A stretch of DNA of 64,000 nucleotides from DASUAS01 sp963841415 (GCA_963841415.1 CAWJCN010000004.1:434001-498000), one strand, 5' to 3'; positions 35,883 through 45,139 are shown, counted from the stretch's first letter. Notes: a model not told the origin generated them from the letters alone. Made by a program: numbers and translations.

Positions 35883-37107
35883 GCCGCTCGGGCAGCACGA
35901 CCGGTGCGCCGCGCTCGGCGGGCGCCACCGACCAGGCACCACCCAGCGAGACCACGCCGAACTGGTCGTGGGGGTCGCCCCGCTCGACGTCGAAGCGGAA
36001 CGCGCGATGCCGTTGGTCGTAGGTGTGGAGCAACGCGTGGTCGGCAAGCGCCACGCTGAGGTCGTAGATGCCGCGCACCAGCATGAGCCGGTCGACGTGG
36101 AACTCCACGAAGCCCGTGCCCTGGAGGCAGCCGAGCTCGACGCCTTCGTCGCGGGTGTTCGGCCCGGTCACCTGCACGCCGTCGAGCGTGTAGAGCGCGA
36201 GGCCGAACACCGGGCTCTCGATGGGCTCGGTGAGCTCGTAGTGGAGGCGGAAGGTGACGGCGTCGCCGGTGCGCACGGTGCGGGTCGGGCGGCCCTGCGC
36301 ATCGAGGAGCTCGATGTCGGACACCCGACCTTCGCCGGATCCCCAGCGCGAGCCGTGCGCGCCATCGCGCTCGCGGTCTTCGTGCACGTCGGTCATGTAC
36401 TCGTCGACGATGTGGCCGGCGTCGCCGACGTCGACCAGGTTGCCGTGCTCGAGCAGCGCGAGCTGGTCGCAGAGCGTCCGCATCGTCCCGAGCGCGTGCG
36501 ACACCACCACGATCGTCTTGCCGCTCTCCTTGAGCTCGGCGAACTTCTCCATGCATTTTCGCTGGAACGCCTCGTCGCCGACCGCGAGCACCTCGTCGAT
36601 GAGGAGGATGTCGGGGTCGACGTTGATCGCAACCGAGAACCCGAGGCGCACGTACATGCCGGACGAGTAGTTCTTCACCGGGGAGTCGATGAACTCCTCC
36701 AGGCCCGCGAACGCCACGATGCCGTCGAAGCGCGCGTCGAGCTGCTTCTTCGAGAGGCCGAGGATGGCGCCGTTGAGGTAGACGTTCTCGCGCCCCGACA
36801 GCTCGGGGTGGAAGCCGGCGCCGAGCTCCAGCAGCGCCGAGATCTTGCCCGTGCTGGTGATCGCGCCCCGTTCGGGCCGCAGGATCCGGGCGATGCACTT
36901 GAGCAACGTGCTCTTGCCCGAACCGTTCTCACCGATGAGACCGAACGTCGAGCCCTCCGCCACCTCGAACGACACGCCCTTCAGCGCGTCGAACTCGCGG
37001 TAGCGGGCGCGCCGGCCGCGCATCACCGCCGCCTTCAACGACTGGTTGCGCTCGTCGTAGAGGCGGAACTTCTTCCAGACGTCGTCGACCACGATGGCCG
37101 CCTGCAC
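35875..37107 (-). CDS. wzt: Polysaccharide ABC transporter ATPase (Wzt-like)
   Basis: A 410-aa two-domain protein. The N-terminal ATPase has Walker A GENGSGKST, the signature-like NYSSGMYVRL, Walker B ILLIDEVLAVGD and the switch His in VVSHALGTM. Residues ~265-410 form an immunoglobulin-like C-terminal domain (TVRTGDAVTFRLHYELTEPI) that in Wzt proteins binds the glycan end before export. GTG 37107 follows a GGAGG by ~8 nt and lies 2 nt after the permease stop. With the permease it exports lipid-linked polysaccharide. Confidence 0.92.
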   Translation of the reverse strand: MQAAIVVDDVWKKFRLYDERNQSLKAAVMRGRRARYREFDALKGVSFEVAEGSTFGLIGENGSGKSTLLKCIARILRPERGAITSTGKISALLELGAGFHPELSGRENVYLNGAILGLSKKQLDARFDGIVAFAGLEEFIDSPVKNYSSGMYVRLGFSVAINVDPDILLIDEVLAVGDEAFQRKCMEKFAELKESGKTIVVVSHALGTMRTLCDQLALLEHGNLVDVGDAGHIVDEYMTDVHEDRERDGAHGSRWGSGEGRVSDIELLDAQGRPTRTVRTGDAVTFRLHYELTEPIESPVFGLALYTLDGVQVTGPNTRDEGVELGCLQGTGFVEFHVDRLMLVRGIYDLSVALADHALLHTYDQRHRAFRFDVERGDPHDQFGVVSLGGAWSVAPAERGAPVVLPERHD

Positions 37108-37109
37108 CG

Positions 37110-37934
37110 TCAGACCTCCTCGGCGAGACGACGGTCGAGCCGGGAGAACATCCACATGCCGAACGCCAGCGCGCCCACCGCCCACACGATGACGTAGCCG
37201 AGATCGAAGAGGGGCGGGAAGCGCAGGTTGTAGAGCACGTCGCGGAAGCACTCGAAGAGGCGCACCAGCGGGTTGAGCATGTACAGGCGCAGCAGCGGGA
37301 TCTCCACGCCCAGCACGTGCGCGTGCCGCGGGACGTAGCTGATCGGGTACACGATCGGGCAGGTGTAGAAGAGCACCTGGATCAGGATCGCGACGAGGTG
37401 CTGCATGTCGCGGAAGTACACGTTCCACACGGACAACGCGAGCGCGATGCCGAACACGAAGACGGTCTCGATGGCAATCAGGAACAGCATCATCGGAATC
37501 CAGGGCAGCACCATGTTCCCCACGATGAGCAGGATCACGCTGAGCACGCCCATCTCGATGAGCATGGTGACCACGAGCGAACCGATCGTGGACGCGACCA
37601 GCAGCTCGCGGGGGAAGTAGACCTTCTTGATGAGGTTGCTGCTCGCGAGCAGCGAGCCGAGACCCATGCTGATGCCGTTCTGGAAGAAGTTCCACGGCAC
37701 GAGCGCGCAGAGGAGGAAGAGCGCGAACGAGTGGAGTCCGCTCGGGTGGCCGGTGGGCGGGTTGACGCTGAGGAAGACGCCGAAGACCAGCGAGTAGATC
37801 GCGACCGTGGCCAGCGGGTTGAGCAACGACCAGGTCCAGCCGAGCACCGACCGCTTGTAGCGTCCACGCAACTCGCGGAGCGTGAGATTGATCGCGAGGT
37901 CTTGCGTACCCGCGAATTCCCGCAGTCGAGACAT
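37110..37934 (-). CDS. wzm: Polysaccharide ABC transporter permease (Wzm-like)
   Basis: A 274-aa ABC-2 permease. The N-terminus LRELRGRYKRSVLGWTWSLL is the family's amphipathic entry helix; six hydrophobic segments follow, and YFRDMQHLVAILIQVLFYTC is typical of Wzm/TagG/RfbA permeases. It pairs with the ATPase 2 nt downstream to move a polyprenyl-linked glycan across the cytoplasmic membrane. A TAGCGT -10 box lies 9 nt before ATG 37934, and a GGAG element in the same stretch could serve a short leader. Confidence 0.93.
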   Translation of the reverse strand: MSRLREFAGTQDLAINLTLRELRGRYKRSVLGWTWSLLNPLATVAIYSLVFGVFLSVNPPTGHPSGLHSFALFLLCALVPWNFFQNGISMGLGSLLASSNLIKKVYFPRELLVASTIGSLVVTMLIEMGVLSVILLIVGNMVLPWIPMMLFLIAIETVFVFGIALALSVWNVYFRDMQHLVAILIQVLFYTCPIVYPISYVPRHAHVLGVEIPLLRLYMLNPLVRLFECFRDVLYNLRFPPLFDLGYVIVWAVGALAFGMWMFSRLDRRLAEEV

Positions 37935-37943
37935 TGCTCCATC

Positions 37944-37949
37944 ACGCTA
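37944..37949 (-). promoter_or_regulatory. -10 box (TAGCGT) for wzm-wzt
   Basis: TAGCGT on the minus strand, 9 nt before ATG 37934, in the CGGTAGCGT context also seen near 16122 and 57263. Confidence 0.45.
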
Positions 37950-37979
37950 CCGGACCGCTCTGGCCCGGCTCCGGACGAG

Positions 37980-38837
37980 TCAGGAGAGCAACGCCCGCGG
38001 CAGCAGGTCCATCCCGAAGCCGGTGAGGATGGCGAGGTAGAGGAGGCCGGTCGCGGCCATGACCGCCGAGTACGACTTCTCCTTCAGCGCGAACCACGTC
38101 GCGATCACGAGCCCGATGGTGGTGATCGTGGCCACCACCCACATCCAGCCCATGATCCCGCCGTACCCGTCGTCGATGGTGCCGTTCAGCACCGACACCA
38201 TGCCGACGGGGATCAGGTAGACGGCCAGCTCGAAGGGCCAGAGGACGGCGACCGTCTTCACGAGCTGGCGGATGGGATCGCGCTCCAGGCCCGGCTGCAC
38301 CAGATACCAGTGGCCGAGGAGCATGGCATCGGACACCGCGCCCAGGAACAGCGCGCCCACGAGCAGGCGGGCCAGGCTCAGCGCGTAGTCACCGCCCACG
38401 AACGACGCCGCGCCGAACAGGCCGACGACGCCGAACGCCGGTGCGAGCAGGTCGAGGCGGGGGTCGAACTCGGGCAGGGGCTCGTGGTCGTGGGGCACGG
38501 CGGTGTGCACCTCGCCGGTCATGGCGGCGACGCGCGCGGTGCGTCGTTCCTGCGTTTCGCGCTGCCCCTGGACGCCGGCGGCGCGCCGCACATATGACTG
38601 CAACAACGCCACGCCGGCGGCGAGCGCCATGAGCGCGGTGCACACGTTGCGGATCATCGCGCCCGTCCCGTCGTCGCCCGCGCCCGAGACGACCGAGAGC
38701 ACGGCCATCACGCCGTACGAGATGCGCAGCAGCCATCCGTAGCCGATGCCCACCTCACGGCGGCGCGTCGTCACCCAGCAGAACACGAGCCCGCCGGTGG
38801 CCCACTGCGCGAGCAGCGTCGCGAGATCGAGCTGCAT
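37980..38837 (-). CDS. Polytopic membrane protein of unknown function
   Basis: A 285-aa protein with seven to eight hydrophobic segments (e.g. LATLLAQWATGGLVFCWVTT, LLGHWYLVQPGLERDP in a loop, LLYLAILTGFGMDLLPRALL at the end). A cytoplasmic or loop segment at ~85-120 is polar (RRAAGVQGQRETQERRTARV). No family recognised. It lies between the polysaccharide exporter and the M24 peptidase, all on the minus strand, with 77 nt to the latter. The 77-nt gap holds short GC hairpins only. Confidence 0.75.
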   Translation of the reverse strand: MQLDLATLLAQWATGGLVFCWVTTRRREVGIGYGWLLRISYGVMAVLSVVSGAGDDGTGAMIRNVCTALMALAAGVALLQSYVRRAAGVQGQRETQERRTARVAAMTGEVHTAVPHDHEPLPEFDPRLDLLAPAFGVVGLFGAASFVGGDYALSLARLLVGALFLGAVSDAMLLGHWYLVQPGLERDPIRQLVKTVAVLWPFELAVYLIPVGMVSVLNGTIDDGYGGIMGWMWVVATITTIGLVIATWFALKEKSYSAVMAATGLLYLAILTGFGMDLLPRALLS

Positions 38838-38914
38838 CGCGCTACGACGAGAGCGGGCTCTGCCCGTCTCGCCCTCTCGGGACGGAGCGAGCGGAGGCGA
38901 GCGACGGGGACATG

Positions 38915-39973
38915 TCAGTTCACGATCGCGAGATCGCGCAGCGCGTGGTTGAGCCGCTCGGGCCCCGCGTCGGTGGCGACCACGATGTCCTCGAGCCGCA
39001 TCCCGAAGCGACCCGGCAGGTAGATCCCCGGTTCCACGCTGAACGCGTGCCCGGCGACGAGCGGCGTGTGGTTGCCCGACACCACGTAGGGATCCTCGTG
39101 GGCTTCGGTGCCGATCCCGTGGCCGGTGCGGTGCACGAAGAACTCGCCGTAGCCGGCGTCGGTGATGACCGCGCGCGCGGCCGCGTCGACGGCTTCGCAC
39201 GCGGTGCCGACGGTGGCCGCGCGCACGCCGGCCTCCTGCGCCGCTACCAACACGTCGTAGGCGTCGCGCACTTCCGGATCGACGCCGCCGACCACGAACA
39301 TGCGCGTGATGTCGGAGCAGTAGCCGTGCATCGTCCCGCCGAAGTCGCACAGCACGGTGTCGCCGGGCTCGATGACGCGGGCGCTCGGATCGTGGTGCGG
39401 GCTCGCCGCGTTCTCACCCGCGGCGACGATGGCGAAGTTGGCGCGCTCGTGACCGCCCTCCAGCATCCGTTCGACGAGCTCGCGGTGGACGTCGAGCTCG
39501 GTGCGGCCACCGAACGGTCGGTCGCGCATCGCGCCCGCGATCTCGTCGACCACCGCGGCTGCGGCGCGGAGTGCGGCGATCTCGACCGCGTCTTTCACCA
39601 CCCGCAACGGGCCGGTGACGTCCGTGGCCCGCCGGAACGCGACGTCGGGCAGCGCCCGCTGGAGGTCGAGCACGAAGCGCGCCCAGGTGTGATCGCCGAC
39701 CGCAGCCGAGGTGGCGTCCGGATCCATGCCCGCGACGAGCCCGGCGACGATCTCGATCGGGTCGTCGGTCTCGTCCCAGGTGAACAGCTCGAACGCGTCC
39801 GGCTGCTCGACGACCCGGGGCGCCTCGAGGGTGGGGATCACGAGCACCGCGTCGGTGTCGGCGGGCACGACGAGCATGGTCAGCCGCTCCAGCGGCATCG
39901 CCTCGTAGCCGGTCAGGTAGGGGAGGTCGGCGCCGGTCGACAGGAGCAGGACGTCGACGTCGAGCTCGCGCAT
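38915..39973 (-). CDS. M24 family Xaa-Pro peptidase-like protein
   Basis: A 352-aa metallopeptidase. The N-terminal creatinase-like domain starts VDVLLLSTGADLPYLTGYEA; the pita-bread domain has metal ligands in LCDFGGTMHGYCSDITRMF, RTGHGIGTEAHEDP, FSVEPGIYL and MRLEDIVV. It cleaves N-terminal Xaa-Pro bonds or a related substrate. The start is uncertain: ATG 39973 lies 60 nt inside the lipBA reading frame, and the preceding lipBA codons (MYAERLERAR) look like a normal M24 N-terminus, so a frameshift in the GC-repeat at ~39974-39990 is possible. Confidence 0.85.
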   Translation of the reverse strand: MRELDVDVLLLSTGADLPYLTGYEAMPLERLTMLVVPADTDAVLVIPTLEAPRVVEQPDAFELFTWDETDDPIEIVAGLVAGMDPDATSAAVGDHTWARFVLDLQRALPDVAFRRATDVTGPLRVVKDAVEIAALRAAAAVVDEIAGAMRDRPFGGRTELDVHRELVERMLEGGHERANFAIVAAGENAASPHHDPSARVIEPGDTVLCDFGGTMHGYCSDITRMFVVGGVDPEVRDAYDVLVAAQEAGVRAATVGTACEAVDAAARAVITDAGYGEFFVHRTGHGIGTEAHEDPYVVSGNHTPLVAGHAFSVEPGIYLPGRFGMRLEDIVVATDAGPERLNHALRDLAIVN

Positions 39974-41712
39974 GCGCGTCCGCGCGCGCGCTCGAGGCGC
40001 TCCGCGTACATCTCAGCGCGCGCGGGCGCCGGAGACGCAGCGGCGCCGTGCTCGGAGAGCGGGACGGCGGAGCGGAGTCGACCATCGGAGGAAGTCGCAC
40101 GCTTGGCGTGATAGCTGGAGCGGACGAGGGGCCCCGCCTCGACGTGGCGGAACCCGAGCCCCTCGGCGTAGGCACCGAGCTCCGCGAACTCCTCGGGCGT
40201 CCACCACCGCACCACCGGGAGGTGTTGGCGAGACGGTCGGAGGTATTGGCCGAGGGTGAGCACCTCGACGCCCACGTTGCGGAGGTCGGCGATGGCCCCG
40301 CGCAGCTCGTCGGAGGTCTCACCCATGCCGAGGATGATGCCCGATTTGGTGAGCAGACCGGCATCCGAGGCCCGGGCGAGCAGGGCGAGCGAGCGCGAGT
40401 AGGCGGCCGAGGGTCGGGCGGCGCGATGCAAGCGCGCAACCGTCTCGAGGTTGTGGTTCAACACGTCGGGCCGGGCGGCGAAGATCACGTCCAGCGCCTC
40501 GGTGGAGCCCTTGCAGTCGGGGATCAGCACCTCGACCTGGGTGCCGAGGCTCAGCGCGCGCACGGCGGCGATCGTGGCCGCGAAGCCGGCGGCGCCGCCG
40601 TCGGTGAGGTCGTCGCGCGCGACGCTGGTGATCACCGCGTGCTCGAGGCCCAGCGTGGCGACCGCGTCGGCGACGCGGCGCGGCTCGTCGGGGTCGAGCG
40701 GGAGCGGCCTGCGGGTGTCGACCAGGCAGAACCCGCACGCGCGAGTGCAGCGGTCGCCGAGGATCATGAACGTGGCGGTGTGATCGGCCCAGCACTCGTA
40801 GATGTTCGGGCAGCCGGCTTCCTCGCACACGGTGTGGAGGTCGAGCTGCTGCACGAGACGCTTGGTCTCGCGGTAGTTCGGGCCGAGGTCGGCTTTCACC
40901 CGCATCCACTCGGGCCGCCGAGTGCCAGGACCGTCGACCGACTCCTGGACACCGGCTTCCGCCAGGCGACCCAGCAGACGCACCGGTGCATCACCGGGGC
41001 GCGCCACGCTCTGCCCCGCCATCGCGGCCCGGGTGAACGCGCTCAGGTCGTCGAGGTGCTCGCGCCACACGACGTCCTGGCGCTCGACCCCGAGCGTGCC
41101 GAAGCGGGCGGCGAACTGCGCCACGACCGCATCGACGACCGAGCGCAGCTCGGGCACCGTGCCGAGCCGCGCGGCCATCGACGTGACGCCGCGGTCGCGG
41201 ATGCCGCACGGCACGATGTGGTCGAACATGGAGAGGTCGGGATCGACGTTGAGTGCGAACCCGTGACGGGTCCGCCCGCGAGAGACCTTCACCCCGATGG
41301 CGGCGATCTTGTCGTCGTCCACCCACACGCCGGTGTAGCGCTGCTCGCGGTGGGCCTCGATGCCGAACCCACCGAGCGCGCCGATGACCACGTCTTCGAG
41401 CAGCCGCACGTAGGCCACGACGTCGCGCAGGCCGTCCCGCCACTCGGGGAGGGTGACGATCGGGTAGCCGACGAGTTGGCCCGGTCCGTGGTAGGTGACG
41501 TCGCCGCCGCGGTCGGCGTGCACGAGCTGCGCACCCACCGAGTTCGGTGAGACGAGCACGTGCGCGGGGTCGGCGGTGGTGCCGAGCGTGTAGACGTGCG
41601 GATGTTCGAGGAGGAGCAGGTAGTCGTCGGCCGCGCGCTCGTGCAACGCGCGTTGGAGCCGATCGGCCTCGCCGTACGGAACCCGCCCGAGCCAGCGCGC
41701 CCGGAGCGTCAC
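39913..41712 (-). CDS. Fused octanoyltransferase-lipoyl synthase (LipB-LipA)
   Basis: One open frame of 599 codons holds both steps of lipoate synthesis. Residues 1-~215 are LipB: RGGDVTYHGPGQLVGYPI, GVKVSRGRTRHGFALNV and the acyl-thioester Cys in VPCGIRDRGVTSM. A ~35-residue linker leads to LipA (~250-580): auxiliary cluster CEEAGCPNIYEC, radical-SAM CTRACGFC, and the C-terminal RSSYHA. LipB moves octanoate from ACP to lipoyl domains; LipA inserts two sulfurs. GTG 41712 overlaps the E2 gene's stop by 4 nt, and that E2 is the obvious substrate. The last ~20 codons overlap the M24 gene and are not LipA-like. Confidence 0.88.
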   Translation of the reverse strand: MTLRARWLGRVPYGEADRLQRALHERAADDYLLLLEHPHVYTLGTTADPAHVLVSPNSVGAQLVHADRGGDVTYHGPGQLVGYPIVTLPEWRDGLRDVVAYVRLLEDVVIGALGGFGIEAHREQRYTGVWVDDDKIAAIGVKVSRGRTRHGFALNVDPDLSMFDHIVPCGIRDRGVTSMAARLGTVPELRSVVDAVVAQFAARFGTLGVERQDVVWREHLDDLSAFTRAAMAGQSVARPGDAPVRLLGRLAEAGVQESVDGPGTRRPEWMRVKADLGPNYRETKRLVQQLDLHTVCEEAGCPNIYECWADHTATFMILGDRCTRACGFCLVDTRRPLPLDPDEPRRVADAVATLGLEHAVITSVARDDLTDGGAAGFAATIAAVRALSLGTQVEVLIPDCKGSTEALDVIFAARPDVLNHNLETVARLHRAARPSAAYSRSLALLARASDAGLLTKSGIILGMGETSDELRGAIADLRNVGVEVLTLGQYLRPSRQHLPVVRWWTPEEFAELGAYAEGLGFRHVEAGPLVRSSYHAKRATSSDGRLRSAVPLSEHGAAASPAPARAEMYAERLERARGRACASSTSTSCSCRPAPTSPT

Positions 41713-43166
41713 TCGAGCTCGTCCTCCCAGTTGTGCTGCTCGAGCACATCCCGCATGCCGCGCAGGAAGGCGGCCGCATAGGCGCCGTCGAACGCGCGGT
41801 GGTCCCACGTGAGCACGAGCAGGCCGGTGTGGTGGATGGCGATCGTGTCCTCGCCGTCGGGCCCCGTCACCACCACCGGACGCTTCTTGATCCCGTCCGT
41901 CGAGAGGATGGCCACCTGGGGCTGGTTGATGATCGGCAGGGTCGCATACGTGCCGAACGGCCCGGGGTTGGTGATCGTGAACGTGCCGCCGAGCACGTCG
42001 TCGGGCACCAGCTTCTTCGTGCGCGCCCGCTCGGCGAGGTCGTGGACCTCACGGGCGATCTGACGCAACCGCTTGCCGTCGGCACTGCGGATGACCGGGG
42101 CGACGAGGCCTGCGAAGTCGAGGTCGACCGCCACCGAGAGGTTGATCTCGTGGTGCACGACGAGCGCGTCGTCGCCGACGCTCGCATTCACCTTCGGGAA
42201 CTCGTGCACGGTGTCGCAGAACGCGCGCGCGATGAACGGCAGGTAGGTGAGCGAGAAGCCCTCCTCGTCCTTCCACGTGGCGCGGTGCGCGGCCCGCACC
42301 CGTTCGACGCGCTCGTAGTCGACCTCGATCGACGTGTACACGTGCGCGCTGGTAGCCAGCGACTGCACCATGTGCTCGGCGGTGCGGCGCCGGATGTTGT
42401 CGAACGGGATCGTGTCATCGCGCCCCACCGCCGGTGCGACCGGCGCCTGGGCCGGGGCCGGGGCCGGGGCCGGGGGCGGGGCCGGAGCGACCGGCGCGGG
42501 CGGCGCCTCGACGACGGGCGCGGGGGCCGGCGCCGCCGGGGGCGGCGGGGGCGGCATCGTCTCGGCTGGCGGCGCGTGGTGCGACGCGTCGAGGACGTCC
42601 TTGCGGGTGATGCGCCCGCCCGGACCGCTGCCCTGGATGGAGGAGACGTCGAGGCCGCGCTCGGCGACGAGCCGGCGGACGATGGGTGAGGTGAGCGACG
42701 TGTCGGTGCCGGCATCGCCGGTGGCCGCGACCGGTTCGGGAGCCGCGGGCGCGTCCGGTTCGGCGCCGAACGTGATCGCGGGCGCGGGCTCCGGCTCAGG
42801 GGCCGCAGGCTCGGGAGCGGCCGGGACGGGCACGGGCTCCGGCTCCGGCGCGGGCGCTTCCGTGGCGACCGGCGCGGCCGGCGGCGCGGGTGGCGGCGCG
42901 GGCGCCTCGGCCGGCGGCGCGGGTGGCGCGGCCGCGGCGTCGCCCACCACCGCGAGGCGGGTCCCGACCTCGACCGTCTCGCCCTCGGGCACGATGATCT
43001 CGGTCACGGTCCCGCCGACCGGCGCGGGAACCTCCGAGTCGACCTTGTCCGTCGAGACCTCGAACAGCGGCTCGTCGGCGTCGACGTGATCGCCGACCTG
43101 CTTCAGCCAGCGGGTGATGGTGCCTTCCGTGACCGTCTCCCCCAGCTGGGGCATCGTCACGTCCAC
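41709..43166 (-). CDS. sucB: 2-oxo acid dehydrogenase E2, dihydrolipoamide acyltransferase (SucB-type)
   Basis: A 485-aa E2 core protein. Residues 1-76 are a lipoyl domain with K41 in STDKVDSEV; a long Ala/Pro linker follows; the E1/E3-binding domain is ~156-195 (SPIVRRLVAERGLDVSSIQG); a second Ala/Pro linker leads to the catalytic domain (~250-485) with active-site DHRAFDGA. It passes acyl groups to CoA. Family calls of succinyl versus other acyl groups are uncertain since no E1 is in the window. GTG 43166 has GAGGAG 6 nt upstream. E3 lies upstream and LipB-LipA downstream. Confidence 0.9.
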   Translation of the reverse strand: MDVTMPQLGETVTEGTITRWLKQVGDHVDADEPLFEVSTDKVDSEVPAPVGGTVTEIIVPEGETVEVGTRLAVVGDAAAAPPAPPAEAPAPPPAPPAAPVATEAPAPEPEPVPVPAAPEPAAPEPEPAPAITFGAEPDAPAAPEPVAATGDAGTDTSLTSPIVRRLVAERGLDVSSIQGSGPGGRITRKDVLDASHHAPPAETMPPPPPPAAPAPAPVVEAPPAPVAPAPPPAPAPAPAQAPVAPAVGRDDTIPFDNIRRRTAEHMVQSLATSAHVYTSIEVDYERVERVRAAHRATWKDEEGFSLTYLPFIARAFCDTVHEFPKVNASVGDDALVVHHEINLSVAVDLDFAGLVAPVIRSADGKRLRQIAREVHDLAERARTKKLVPDDVLGGTFTITNPGPFGTYATLPIINQPQVAILSTDGIKKRPVVVTGPDGEDTIAIHHTGLLVLTWDHRAFDGAYAAAFLRGMRDVLEQHNWEDELE

Positions 43167-43202
43167 TGCGTACTCCTCAGGGGGTCGGGTGGAATTCTCG
43201 GA

Positions 43203-44594
43203 CTAGTGGAGCGGGCGGCCGATGAGCGCGAGTGCGGCTTCGCCGAACACCTCACTCAACGTGGGGTGGGGGTGGACCAACGCAGCGATGTCGGCCGCGT
43301 TCGCTTCCCAGTTGACGCTGAGATACCCCTCGCCGAGCAACTCGGTGGCCCACGGTCCGGCGATGTGCACACCGAGCAGCTGCCCGTCGGCGTCGGCCAC
43401 CATCTTCACGAGCCCGTCCGTGTCACCCAGGATCATCGCCCGGGCGTCGCCGGCGAAGCGATGCGTGCTGACCACGACGTCGTGCCCTTGCTCGCGCGCC
43501 TCGTCCTCGGTGAGACCGCACCACGCCACCTCCGGGTGCGAGTAGACGACCCACGGGACCTTGGCGTAGTCGACCGGTGTGACCGGCTCGCCCAGGATCG
43601 TCTTCACGATCACCATCGCCTCGGCGAAGCCGACGTGCGCGAGGGCGGGGGTGTCGACCACGTCGCCGGCGGCGAACACACCCGGCACGGCCGTGCGGAG
43701 CTGCTCGTCGACCACGACGAAGCCGTGATCGTCGACCTCCACGCCGGAGTCCTCGAGCCCGAAACCCCCGCTGCGCGGCGCTCTCCCGACGCTGACGATG
43801 ATCTTGTCGACGACGACCGATGCCTCGCCCGCGTCGGTCTCCCACGTCACGGTGAGCTCGCTCGCGCCTTCGATCCCGGTGACGCGCGCCGACGTGTGCA
43901 CCGCGACGCCGCGCTTCTTGAACGAGCGGGCGACGACGTTGCCGGCGTCAGGGTCGGTCGGGGCCAGGATGCGCGGCAGCGCCTCGATGATGGTGACCTC
44001 GCTGCCCATGTCGGACAACATCGACGCGAACTCGGCACCGATGACGCCGCCGCCGATGATGGCAACGCGCGCGGGCAACTCGTCGAGCTCGAGCACGTGG
44101 TCCGACGAGAGGACGCGCGTGGCGTCGAAGTCGAGGCGCGGGAGCGAACGCGGGTACGAACCGGTCGCGATGACGAGGTTGTCGCCACGCACCTCGGTGC
44201 CGTCGGTCAGCCGCACCAGGTGCGCGGCCGCGTCGACCACCTCGCCGCGCTGGTCGAACACGGTGACCTTGCGACCCTTCAGCAACGACTCGAGGCCCTT
44301 GGTGAGTCGGTCGATGACCTCCCGCTTGCGGGCCTGCGACCGCGCCAGGTCGAGCGACGGCATGCCGGCGTCGACGCCGAAGTCGGGCGCCCGCTGGATG
44401 GTGCGCAGCACCTCGGCCGTCTGGAGCAGCTCCTTCGCCGGGATGCAGCCCCGGTGGAGGCAGGTCCCGCCGACGCGGCCCTCCTCGATCATGGCGATGT
44501 CGAGCCCGGCGGCGGCGCCGTAGAGCGCCGTCGCGTAGCCAGCCGGTCCACCACCCAGGACCACGACGTCGAATTGCTCGGCCAGGACGGCCAC
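43203..44594 (-). CDS. lpdA: Dihydrolipoyl dehydrogenase (E3)
   Basis: A ~463-aa FAD disulfide oxidoreductase that reoxidises dihydrolipoamide with NAD+. FAD site VVVLGGGPAGYATALYGAAA, redox pair C45/C50 in GGTCLHRGCIPAK, NAD site VAIIGGGVIGAEFASML, second FAD motif GVFAAGDVVD, and the C-terminal base in HPHPTLSE. The GTG at 44594 has GAGGAG directly abutting it, so the true start may be a CTG nine bases downstream giving MAEQFDVVVLGGG. It begins the E3-E2-LipBA order, an operon for making and lipoylating the complex. Confidence 0.93.
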   Translation of the reverse strand: MAVLAEQFDVVVLGGGPAGYATALYGAAAGLDIAMIEEGRVGGTCLHRGCIPAKELLQTAEVLRTIQRAPDFGVDAGMPSLDLARSQARKREVIDRLTKGLESLLKGRKVTVFDQRGEVVDAAAHLVRLTDGTEVRGDNLVIATGSYPRSLPRLDFDATRVLSSDHVLELDELPARVAIIGGGVIGAEFASMLSDMGSEVTIIEALPRILAPTDPDAGNVVARSFKKRGVAVHTSARVTGIEGASELTVTWETDAGEASVVVDKIIVSVGRAPRSGGFGLEDSGVEVDDHGFVVVDEQLRTAVPGVFAAGDVVDTPALAHVGFAEAMVIVKTILGEPVTPVDYAKVPWVVYSHPEVAWCGLTEDEAREQGHDVVVSTHRFAGDARAMILGDTDGLVKMVADADGQLLGVHIAGPWATELLGEGYLSVNWEANAADIAALVHPHPTLSEVFGEAALALIGRPLH

Positions 44595-44769
44595 CTCCTC
44601 GAGTTCACCGGATGGCGCGCGAGTGCTCCGCCCGGTCGTCCACCGTGTGGGACCTCGCCATTCTTCCAGGCGAAACCCCCACACCGGTCATTCCGTTCCC
44701 GAACATTCACTCGACCACTGGCGGCACCGCCTTGACCCGCCGATCGGACACGTCCGACGGCCGGTGGCG

Positions 44770-44859
44770 TCAGCGGGCGAGCAGGATCTGCACCGCTCCC
44801 GCGGTGAGGATCGCCACGCCCGTGAGGGCAGCGAGGATGAGCAAGGTCCGGGTACTCAT
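44770..44859 (-). CDS. Possible 29-aa single-pass membrane peptide
   Basis: A short frame ATG 44859 to TGA 44770 reads MSTRTLLILAALTGVAIL followed by TAGAVQILLAR: a positively charged start, one hydrophobic helix and an Arg end. GACGAGG touches the ATG, so ribosome binding is not ideal. It sits 175 nt upstream of lpdA on the same strand. Small membrane peptides of this kind are often missed. No family recognised; expression is unproven. Confidence 0.45.
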   Translation of the reverse strand: MSTRTLLILAALTGVAILTAGAVQILLAR

Positions 44860-45139
44860 CCTCGTCCGCTCTCGGTGCTGCGCACCGGGGCGCTGTCCTC
44901 CCTGGTCGCCGGCGCACACGCCGGCTCATGCGGCGCCGGTCGGCAAAGCCACCGTCGCCGCGGCCCCCGCTCCGTTGCTCGCCGGGAAACCCGGCTCGCG
45001 GTCACTCCGCTCATGGTGACTCCAATCCTCGCGCTGCGGCGGTCGCGCTCGGGTACCCGGAGCCCTGGGGTGACGCCGATATGCTGACTCGCCGGACGAT
45101 GCCGGGGCCGCCGTCTTCCCGGACCCATCGCGAGAGACC
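44860..45139. other. Intergenic stretch before the flippase gene
   Basis: About 280 bases without a convincing gene. It has a perfect small hairpin (CGGTGC-TGC-GCACCG, 44873-44887) and a TATGCT hexamer at 45080-45085 that could start a ~48-nt leader for the plus-strand flippase at 45140. Overlapping long frames here are Arg/Ser-rich and look non-coding. Confidence 0.4.

Noticed and set aside
44612..45087. Plus-strand frames of 135-154 codons upstream of the flippase
   Set aside because: Arg/His/Ser-rich composition, no start signal, no motif; they arise from GC-rich non-coding DNA.
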